DNA of 55,988 bases from Salinivirgaceae bacterium (lineage in GTDB: Bacteria > Bacteroidota > Bacteroidia > Bacteroidales > SZUA-534): positions 1-55,988 of the forward strand of contig JAFYYA010000004.1 in NCBI GenBank assembly GCA_017557785.1, given 5' to 3'. Both the position numbers and the translations under genes were made by a program. Every line of letters starts with the position of its first letter. Position 1 is the first letter of the stretch. Below are positions 1 to 7,198 of this stretch, piece by piece. The notes beneath the pieces were generated by a model. It ran no database searches. It was given only the letters and a program-made list of their open reading frames with translations, and was not told the DNA's origin.

Positions 1-1
1 C

Positions 2-700
<699 letters not shown>

Positions 701-722
701 TTTAGATTTAACAAAATATGAG

Positions 723-751
723 AAAAGCCATCCTTCGGGGTGGCTTTTTTT
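723..751 (+). terminator. Rho-independent terminator of gap
   Basis: A GCCATCC / GGGTGGC stem with a TTCG tetraloop, flanked by A-run and T-run, lies just after the gap stop codon. Confidence 0.92.
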
Positions 752-809
752 ATGGGGCTAATATTTGAAGTTGAAAGGATGGATTGATGGTCTTTCACAC
801 TTTTCATTT

Positions 810-817
810 TAATTTTG
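810..817 (+). promoter_or_regulatory. Bacteroidota -7 box (TAATTTTG) for rlmD
   Basis: Perfect TAnnTTTG match followed by CCGCC, 25 bases before the ATG at 842. The TTG inside this box opens a longer reading frame at 815, which is why the ATG at 842 is preferred as the start. No clear -33 TTTG is seen at the right spacing. Confidence 0.6.
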
Positions 818-841
818 CCGCCACAAAAAAACGATAGAATT

Positions 842-2254
842 ATGTCGCGCAAGAAAAATCAGAAGCAACTGTTTGAAAATGTTGAGATTACCGACATTGC
901 CGCCGAAGGCATGGCAATGGGCAAGTACGAGGGCATGGTTGCCTTTGTGCCGCTGGCCATTCCAGGCGACGTTGTAGATATTGATGGAAAAATAAAGCAC
1001 AACCGCTACATTGAAGGCCGTGTTGTGCGCTACGCAAAGTTGAGCGACAAGCGCATTGAGCCGTTCTGCCGTCATTTTGGAACCTGCGGCGGCTGCAAGT
1101 GGCAGATTCTGCCATACGAGATGCAGACCGCGTGGAAACAAAAGCAAGTGATTGACAATCTGACACGTATCGGACATTTGGAATTGCCCGAAGTGTCGCC
1201 CATCTTGGGCAGCAAAAAGACTCGCGAGTACCGCAACAAACTTGAATTCGCCTTCTCGCCCTTGCGCTGGCTCGCCCCCGAACAGATTGCCGATGCCGAC
1301 AAAATAGAGCAGCGCTCGGTTGGCTACCATCTGCCGCGCTTCTTCGACAAGGTGGTTGATATTGAAGAGTGCCTGTTGATGCCCGAGCCTGTTAACGAGA
1401 TTCGCAACTCGCTGAAACAGTTCGCGATAGAAAACAATATCAGTTTCTACCACCAACGCGAGCACACAGGACTTCTGCGCAACATTGTCATCCGAAACTC
1501 GAACACGGGCGGACTGATGGTAATTCTGATTGTCTCGGCCGACGACCGCCCAAAAATCAACCTTGTAATGGATTTCCTGCATCAGAAATTCTCGCAGATA
1601 ACATCGCTGATGTATATGATAAACAACAAGTTGAACGATTCGTACACCGACCTGCCCGCAACACTTTACGCTGGCGACGACCATATTGTTGGCGAGATGG
1701 CGGGGCTGCGGTTCAAAATCGGGCCAAACTCGTTTTATCAGACCAATACCGACCAAGCCGCGGTGCTTTATGGTGTGGCCAAAGATTTTGCCGAACTCAC
1801 TGGCAACGAAGTTGTTTACGACCTTTACACGGGCACTGGTACCATTGCTTGTTTTGTAGCCGACAAGGCGCAGAAAGTGATTGGTATTGAGTATGTTGCC
1901 GATGCCATTGCCGATGCCAAGGTAAACGCGCAAATGAACAGTCTGACCAATCTCGATTTTTTTGCTGGCGATATGAAAAACGTCTTGACCGACAGTTTCA
2001 TAGCCGAGCACGGGCGCCCCGATGTCATCATCACCGACCCGCCGCGCTCGGGCATGCACCCCGATGTTGTGCAGGTGATTCTGAACGCCAACCCCAAGCG
2101 CATTGTGTATGTGAGTTGCAACCCCGCCACGCAGGCCCGCGACCTTGCCCTGATGAGCAGTCAATACCGCATTGCCAAAGTGCAACCCGTTGATATGTTC
2201 CCGCAGACTCAACACGTTGAGAATGTGGTGCAATTGGTAAGGATTGAAAATTGA
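842..2254 (+). CDS. rlmD: 23S rRNA (uracil-5-)-methyltransferase, RlmD/RumA family
   Basis: Transfers a methyl group from S-adenosylmethionine to C5 of a uracil in 23S rRNA. The 470-residue protein has an N-terminal TRAM-like RNA-binding domain (about 1-65). An iron-sulfur cysteine cluster follows at C76, C82 and C85. A central domain and a C-terminal Rossmann methyltransferase domain come next, with motif VVYDLYTGTGTI, the ITDPPRSG motif and the catalytic VSCNP cysteine (C426). The ATG at 842 is chosen because the upstream TTG sits inside the promoter box. A hairpin terminator follows. Family membership is firm; whether the target is U1939 or another uracil (RlmD versus RlmCD) cannot be told from sequence alone. 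Confidence 0.92.
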   Translation: MSRKKNQKQLFENVEITDIAAEGMAMGKYEGMVAFVPLAIPGDVVDIDGKIKHNRYIEGRVVRYAKLSDKRIEPFCRHFGTCGGCKWQILPYEMQTAWKQKQVIDNLTRIGHLELPEVSPILGSKKTREYRNKLEFAFSPLRWLAPEQIADADKIEQRSVGYHLPRFFDKVVDIEECLLMPEPVNEIRNSLKQFAIENNISFYHQREHTGLLRNIVIRNSNTGGLMVILIVSADDRPKINLVMDFLHQKFSQITSLMYMINNKLNDSYTDLPATLYAGDDHIVGEMAGLRFKIGPNSFYQTNTDQAAVLYGVAKDFAELTGNEVVYDLYTGTGTIACFVADKAQKVIGIEYVADAIADAKVNAQMNSLTNLDFFAGDMKNVLTDSFIAEHGRPDVIITDPPRSGMHPDVVQVILNANPKRIVYVSCNPATQARDLALMSSQYRIAKVQPVDMFPQTQHVENVVQLVRIEN

Positions 2255-2326
2255 AAGAATCGATAATTGATTGAATAAAAATGCTAAATTTGGGTGGTAA
2301 ATAAAATGTAAAAATCGTTTCATTGG

Positions 2327-2362
2327 GCAACGGTCGTCGTGATGACGGCCGTTGCTGTTTTT
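2327..2362 (+). terminator. Rho-independent terminator after rlmD
   Basis: An 11-12 bp stem (CAACGGTCGTC paired with GACGGCCGTTG, one G-T pair) with loop GTGAT, followed by a T-rich tract. Confidence 0.85.
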
Positions 2363-2384
2363 GTTAGGAAGTGATGGCTCGTGG

Positions 2385-2414
2385 TTTGCAGTTTCAGTTT
2401 AGTTGCTAAATTTG
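2385..2414 (+). promoter_or_regulatory. Bacteroidota promoter: TTTG, 18 bp, TAAATTTG
   Basis: TTTG at 2385-2388 and TAAATTTG at 2407-2414 fit the TTTG / TAnnTTTG promoter with near-consensus spacing. The expected transcript start is near 2421, 25 bases before the ATG at 2446. This is one of the better two-box matches in the window. Confidence 0.65.
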
Positions 2415-2445
2415 AACTACATTTAATTCAATTAAAACAAGATTT

Positions 2446-3087
2446 ATGGCAATGGCAAGTTCGCAAGTATGGCTGAAAAGAATCAGAAACATTATCGGGT
2501 TTATGGGTATGATACTACCCTGGATAGCGCTGTTTGGCGCGTATATGGTATCGAAATCTGTCTGCATACCAAGCGCTTTTTGGGATAATCTTTCCATTTC
2601 CGCCACATACTACATTACACCCGCTCTCACAGGCATTCTGACAACGGCCGCCGTTGTGCTAATGTGCTACGACGGCTACGAGTTGAAAGACGACGTTGTT
2701 ACCACCTTGTCGGGTGTGTGCGGACTAATGATTGTGCTGTTTCCGTGCAACTGCGCCGTTTCGCCCGAAAGGGTTGGATTGTTTCAGTTGCCCGCAAATG
2801 TGTCGCACATAATCCATTGTGTGTCTGCGGTTTGCTTCTTCTTGCTGCTTGCCTACAACAGTCTGTTTCTGTTTACTGAAGGCACAGAAAACCCGACCAA
2901 ACAAAAGAAGACGAGAAACACAATCTATCGGGTCTGCGGCGTCGGAATGCTGGTGGCTTTAATCCTGATGCCCTTGCCCATAAAGTTTTACGCAAAGACA
3001 TTTATTGTTGAGACTATCGCGCTCACCTTCTTCGGCATAAGCTGGCTTGTGAAAGGACAAGTGTTCGGACTTTTTGCGGATAAATAG
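2446..3087 (+). CDS. Small polytopic membrane protein, DUF998-like
   Basis: A 213-residue inner-membrane protein of unknown function. Hydrophobic segments are visible at about 15-35, 55-75, 85-103, 120-142, 162-178 and 187-203. The SISATYY motif after the first segment, the C-terminal ESIAL-like stretch (here VETIALTFFGISWLVKG) and the spacing of segments resemble a family common in Bacteroidota and related to DUF998 proteins. It has its own promoter and sits between rlmD and the Firmicutes-like island, so its neighbours do not reveal a role. The start is the first ATG downstream of the promoter. The family name is from memory and should be treated as tentative. Confidence 0.75.
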   Translation: MAMASSQVWLKRIRNIIGFMGMILPWIALFGAYMVSKSVCIPSAFWDNLSISATYYITPALTGILTTAAVVLMCYDGYELKDDVVTTLSGVCGLMIVLFPCNCAVSPERVGLFQLPANVSHIIHCVSAVCFFLLLAYNSLFLFTEGTENPTKQKKTRNTIYRVCGVGMLVALILMPLPIKFYAKTFIVETIALTFFGISWLVKGQVFGLFADK

Positions 3088-3127
3088 TGGTTTTGCATAA
3101 CGGCAATTATTAGTCGAAAAACGAAGC

Positions 3128-3132
3128 AGGAG
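3128..3132 (+). promoter_or_regulatory. Shine-Dalgarno AGGAG before the methyltransferase gene
   Basis: AGGAG lies 4 bases before the ATG at 3137. Strong Shine-Dalgarno sites are unusual in Bacteroidota, and most genes in this window lack one. The gene at 4370 also has a purine-rich site (GAGAGG, 4355-4360, 9 bases before ATG). Confidence 0.6.
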
Positions 3133-3136
3133 TATT

Positions 3137-3778
3137 ATGAATAATCCGTGGGAAGAGATCAGTTTGGACGATTATGAGAATCATATGAGCCTTGATTCCG
3201 TAAAACAACTCCAAGCTATGAATAAAATAATGGAGGAACAGTTTGATGCATATCCTGCTTCCACGGCTATGGTGCTTGGTGTTGCCGGAGGAAATGGCTT
3301 GGAACATATAAGGCGGGATAAGTATCAGACTGTTTATGGCGTGGATATAAATGGAGATTATCTTCGCACGGTTTCGGAAAGGTATGCCGACCTGTCGGAT
3401 GTACTGAAGTGCTTGAAGATAGACCTAATCTATGAAACGGATAAGCTTCCCGAGGCGCAGCTGCTGATAGCAAATCTTCTTATCGAGTATATTGGTTATG
3501 ATGTATTTCAGAGAGTAATCCGCAAAGTGAATCCTGAATATGTGTCTTGTGTGATTCAGATTAATACGGATGATAAGCAGTGGGTATCAGATTCGCCTTA
3601 TCTACACGCTTTTGACAGGCTTGATGAGGTACATCATCAGATGGACGGGAATCTTCTTTCGACAAAATTGATGGAGATAGGATATAAAGAGATACTTCAA
3701 ACAAGAACCGCACTTCCTAATGGGAAGGCTTTATTAAGAATGGATTTCATAAAAGGACAACAAACAAAGGATGAGTAA
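3137..3778 (+). CDS. Class I SAM-dependent methyltransferase-like protein
   Basis: A 213-residue soluble protein with a Rossmann methyltransferase core. The glycine-rich SAM loop reads VLGVAGGNG (about residues 46-54), followed by an acidic residue in YGVDINGDYL and a later LLIANLLIEYIGY strand that fits motif IV. The substrate is unknown. The stop codon is followed directly by the ATG of the hydrolase gene at 3779, so the two are almost certainly co-transcribed and perhaps translationally coupled. AGA/AGG arginine and A/T-ending codons are much commoner than in rlmD or lon, and an AGGAG site precedes the start. I recall close look-alikes in Clostridia, so transfer from a Firmicute is the likely origin. 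Confidence 0.82.
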   Translation: MNNPWEEISLDDYENHMSLDSVKQLQAMNKIMEEQFDAYPASTAMVLGVAGGNGLEHIRRDKYQTVYGVDINGDYLRTVSERYADLSDVLKCLKIDLIYETDKLPEAQLLIANLLIEYIGYDVFQRVIRKVNPEYVSCVIQINTDDKQWVSDSPYLHAFDRLDEVHHQMDGNLLSTKLMEIGYKEILQTRTALPNGKALLRMDFIKGQQTKDE

Positions 3779-4333
3779 ATGATACTATTAGTTGTAGATA
3801 CCCAAAAGGGCTGTTTTGACGAAAGGTTATATTCGTTTGAAAGGGTAAGAAAAAATATAAAACTGTTAATTACTATAGCAAGAGAGAATAATGTTGAGGT
3901 TGTATATGTTCAACACGATGACGGCCCCGGTTCTGGTCTGGACAAAGCAACGGATAACTATGAGATATATGAAGATTTTGCACCGAGAAACGATGAAAGG
4001 CGTTTTGAAAAGAATGTAAACAGTGCTTTTCATCCTATGACAGGATTGACAGAATATCTGCAGTCTAAAGGGGAAAAAGATATTATAACAATCGGAGTGT
4101 CAACAGACTATTGTATGGATGCAACCATTAAAAGCGGATTTGAAAAGGGATTCAACATTTATGTTCCGGCATACACCAACTCCACCTATGACAATCCTTA
4201 TTTTGATAAGGAAACTGCCTACAAATATTATAATGAATTTATGTGGGGGAAACGGTACGCAAAGGTGATTACAGTTGAACAGGCAATCCAATTGTTACAA
4301 CACAAAATTACTACCGGGCAAACCGAACAATAG
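3779..4333 (+). CDS. Isochorismatase-family cysteine hydrolase
   Basis: A 184-residue alpha/beta hydrolase of the isochorismatase/nicotinamidase superfamily, which hydrolyses amides or vinyl ethers through an Asp-Lys-Cys triad. The candidate triad is D7 (LLVVDTQ), K78 (RRFEKNVNSAF) and C112 (GVSTDYCMDAT). The length is normal for the family. It starts at the base after the preceding stop. Nicotinamidase, isochorismatase and carbamoylase members cannot be separated by eye, so the substrate is open. Codon use is AT-rich like its two partners, which marks the three genes as one acquired unit. Confidence 0.88.
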   Translation: MILLVVDTQKGCFDERLYSFERVRKNIKLLITIARENNVEVVYVQHDDGPGSGLDKATDNYEIYEDFAPRNDERRFEKNVNSAFHPMTGLTEYLQSKGEKDIITIGVSTDYCMDATIKSGFEKGFNIYVPAYTNSTYDNPYFDKETAYKYYNEFMWGKRYAKVITVEQAIQLLQHKITTGQTEQ

Positions 4334-4369
4334 CTTTCAGATTATTAATGAAACGAGAGGTTTTTTATT

Positions 4370-5776
4370 ATGCAAGAGGATTTTTATGAATCGGTATCGA
4401 AGCCATTGAGGAACAAACAGATATTTGAGATGGCGAAAGGTTACGCATTCGATTACATCGATGGGATTTCAAATCGGAATGTGTATCCAAAAGAGGAGGA
4501 TTTACTAAAGCTTAAGAACTTTTATGAACCACTGCCTCAAGTTGGCACAGATGAAGAGGAAATTTTGTCAGCACTTCATCAGAATGGTTCGCCCAATACA
4601 TTGGCACAGACCGGAGGAAGATACTTCGGATTTGTGAATGGCGGTGCGTTACCGGTCACACTTGCCGTCAAATGGCTGACTGACGTGTGGGATCAGAATT
4701 CTGTACTCTATGTTGCATCGCCTGTTGCGGGTGTAATTGAAGAAGTGTGTGAGAAATGGATTGTTGATTTGTTCGGGCTTCCGGCAGAAACTGCGATGGG
4801 ATTGGTTGGGGGTTCTTCTGATGCATCACTGTGCGCGTTGACCGTTGCGCGAAATACCATATTGGAACGTAACGGATACAACATTTACGAAAACGGATTG
4901 ATGGGTGCCCCTGAGATACGGGTTGTATTGAGTGAAAATGCTCACGCAACCATCTTCAAAGCCTTATCCATTTTGGGAATCGGTTCCAAAAATATAATTA
5001 AGGCAGAGGCAAATCCTGACGGGACATTGCGTTTGGACAAGCTGCCTGAACTTGATGAAAGAACGATTTTGATTCTTCAAGCCGGTAATGTAAACACAGG
5101 AGCATTCGACAAGTTCGACACACTCTGCGATTTGGCCAATGAAAAGAATGCTTGGGTCCATATTGATGGAGCGTTTGGACTATGGGCAAAAACAAGCAAG
5201 GAATATGCTTATCTGGCAAAGGGAATTGAAAAAGCCACATCGTGGTCTGTCGATGCGCATAAAACATTAAATGTTCCGTACGATTGCGGAATTGTTCTTT
5301 GCAAATATCGGGACGCATTCTGCAAAGCTTTACAAGCCAATGGCGAATATATCATTTACAGTGGGAAACGAGATGGTATGTTATATACAACGGCTATGTC
5401 AAGAAGAGCAAGAGCTTTTGAATTGTGGGCTGCAATTAAGTACTTAGGCAAAGAAGGAATTGCAACTCTTGTGGAAACTCTTTGTAGGAATGCAAAAACC
5501 TTTGCCGGACGACTGTCACAACTTGGATTTACGATACTGAATGATGTTGTGTATAATCAAGTACTGATACAGTACGTAGATGATGAGATGACAAAACGTG
5601 TTCTTGAATATGTGCAAAATGATCGTGTGTGCTGGTGTGGCCCGACACAATGGAAAGGGAATATGGCAATTCGATTAAGTGTATGCTCTTGGGCAACCAC
5701 AAAGGAAGATATTGAATTGTGTGTCGATAGTTTTAAAAGAGGAATTGAATATACAAGAGAGAAGAATCTTAACTAA
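4370..5776 (+). CDS. PLP-dependent decarboxylase (group II / aspartate aminotransferase fold)
   Basis: A 468-residue pyridoxal-phosphate enzyme of the group II amino-acid decarboxylase fold. Visible features are the GGSSDAS cofactor loop (147-153), a histidine that would stack on the ring (H192 in SENAHATIF), the aspartate of HIDGAFG (D266) that would hold the pyridine nitrogen, and the Schiff-base lysine K298 in VDAHKTLNVPYDCG. Decarboxylation of an aromatic or acidic amino acid is the most likely reaction, but aldolase or desulfurase-like members share the fold. It is preceded by GAGAGG and lies 36 bases after the hydrolase gene. It completes the Firmicutes-like island. Confidence 0.87.
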   Translation: MQEDFYESVSKPLRNKQIFEMAKGYAFDYIDGISNRNVYPKEEDLLKLKNFYEPLPQVGTDEEEILSALHQNGSPNTLAQTGGRYFGFVNGGALPVTLAVKWLTDVWDQNSVLYVASPVAGVIEEVCEKWIVDLFGLPAETAMGLVGGSSDASLCALTVARNTILERNGYNIYENGLMGAPEIRVVLSENAHATIFKALSILGIGSKNIIKAEANPDGTLRLDKLPELDERTILILQAGNVNTGAFDKFDTLCDLANEKNAWVHIDGAFGLWAKTSKEYAYLAKGIEKATSWSVDAHKTLNVPYDCGIVLCKYRDAFCKALQANGEYIIYSGKRDGMLYTTAMSRRARAFELWAAIKYLGKEGIATLVETLCRNAKTFAGRLSQLGFTILNDVVYNQVLIQYVDDEMTKRVLEYVQNDRVCWCGPTQWKGNMAIRLSVCSWATTKEDIELCVDSFKRGIEYTREKNLN

Positions 5777-5797
5777 ACAATGAAAATTGTCCCCATC

Positions 5798-5821
5798 GTC
5801 TGTTGTCCGTAGTCTGTTGTC
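5798..5821 (+). repeat. Dispersed intergenic repeat, copy A (GTCTGTTGTCCGTAGTCTG core)
   Basis: The first 19 bases are identical to the reverse complement of 27485-27503 and partly match 48621-48633. The copy lies in the spacer before the GlmU-like gene, in the same orientation as that gene. Confidence 0.7.
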
Positions 5822-5898
5822 AAAAAATCTGCCGCCCCGAAAAAAACTGCGTCATTAAAAGAAAATTTATAATTTGCCGACAATAAAAACCGACGATT

Positions 5899-7098
5899 AT
5901 GAATTATATACTCTTCGACGACAGCACTTGGGACGAACTGCTTCCCTTGACCTTCACTCGGCCCGCGGCCGAAATACGTGTGGGCATTCTCACCATTCGC
6001 GAGAAGTGGGAAAAATATCTGGCTGGCGAGCCATTGTCGTACTGCACGCGCGCGCATTTGCGGGCAAAGTTCCCGATGAGCGTTGGTGCCGATAATATTT
6101 TTATCAATGGTACGGTGATTCCGACGGCCGAACTGCTGGCCGAACTCGAGGAACTGCAACCTGGGCAGGCGCTGGTGTGCGACGATTCGGTGACGGCCAT
6201 CCGCTTGGATAAGGCGCAGGCCGAACGCTTCGACCCGACACGCATCGCCTTCAAGAACTATACGCAGCAAATATCTGAATGTCATCGCGTTGAGCATCTG
6301 TCGGACATCTTCCGCAACAACGGCGACGCCATTGAGCACGATTTCCGCATCATCACCAAAGGGCGCAAATCGGCGCAGTTGAGCGCGTCAAACCGCATCA
6401 TCGGCACGGGCGACATTTTTGTTGAGCACGGCGCGGTGGTTGAGTGCTGCATTCTGAACACCACCAACGGCCCCATCTACATCGGTCGCAACAGCGAGAT
6501 TATGGAAGGTTCGTGCATCCGCGGGCCGTTTGCGCTCTGCACGGGCTCGGTGGTGAAAATGGGCGCGAAGATTTACGGGCCGACAACCGTGGGACCGCAC
6601 TCGAAGGTAGGCGGCGAACTGAACAACGTTGTGATTTTCGGCAACAGCAACAAGGCTCACGACGGATTTTTGGGCAACACCGTGGTTGGCGAATGGTGCA
6701 ATTTCGGTGCCGACACCAACTGCTCGAACCTGAAAAACGACTACGCCGAAGTGCGTCAGTGGAACTACCCCGAAGGCAAATTTGTGAAGACAGGGCTGCA
6801 GTTCTGCGGCCTTGTTATGGGCGACTACAGCCGCACGGCCATCAACACAATGCTGAACACGGGAACGGTGGTCGGTGTGGGCGCAAATATCTATGGCTCA
6901 GGCTTTCCGCGGAATTTTGTGCCGTCGTTTATGTGGGGCGGTCCGGGCGGATTCAAGCCCTGCACGCCCGAAACATTGTGCGAGGTTGCCGAACGCGTTC
7001 TGGCGCGCCGCAGCCTGCAGTTGAGCGACATCGACCGCCAACTGATTGCCGACGTTTTCGGCTTGACCGCAAAATACCGTGGAGGATATAAGAGTTAA
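5899..7098 (+). CDS. Alternate GlmU-like sugar nucleotidyltransferase / acetyltransferase (Bacteroidota type)
   Basis: A 399-residue protein matching the Bacteroidota-specific GlmU-like family (TIGR03991 as I recall it). The family is proposed to make UDP-N-acetylglucosamine from glucosamine-1-phosphate for peptidoglycan and lipopolysaccharide. The N-terminal half starts MNYILFDD and resembles a divergent nucleotidyltransferase. The C-terminal half (about 170-350) has the hexapeptide pattern of a left-handed beta-helix acyltransferase (IYIGRNSEIMEGSCIRGPF, VVKMGAKIYGPTTVG). The ATG at 5899 is the first in frame after the TTTGCCG promoter-like sequence. The gene is GC-rich like the core genes, in sharp contrast to the island just upstream. 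Confidence 0.83.
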   Translation: MNYILFDDSTWDELLPLTFTRPAAEIRVGILTIREKWEKYLAGEPLSYCTRAHLRAKFPMSVGADNIFINGTVIPTAELLAELEELQPGQALVCDDSVTAIRLDKAQAERFDPTRIAFKNYTQQISECHRVEHLSDIFRNNGDAIEHDFRIITKGRKSAQLSASNRIIGTGDIFVEHGAVVECCILNTTNGPIYIGRNSEIMEGSCIRGPFALCTGSVVKMGAKIYGPTTVGPHSKVGGELNNVVIFGNSNKAHDGFLGNTVVGEWCNFGADTNCSNLKNDYAEVRQWNYPEGKFVKTGLQFCGLVMGDYSRTAINTMLNTGTVVGVGANIYGSGFPRNFVPSFMWGGPGGFKPCTPETLCEVAERVLARRSLQLSDIDRQLIADVFGLTAKYRGGYKS

Positions 7099-7198
7099 AA
7101 GGTTAGAGTTTAGAAGTTAAGAAGATTAGAAGTTGAGAGTTAAGTGTTACGAATGTGTTTTTCACTAACACCTAATCCCCAACACCAAATCATTGAAT

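Noticed and set aside
809-2323. 504-codon open frame antisense to rlmD
   Set aside because: It mirrors the rlmD coding frame, has a biased His/Val/Asn-rich composition, no family motif, and no promoter in the right place.
3137-5776. RiPP or other peptide natural-product cluster
   Set aside because: No precursor peptide, transporter or maturase is present; only three small-molecule enzymes are seen.
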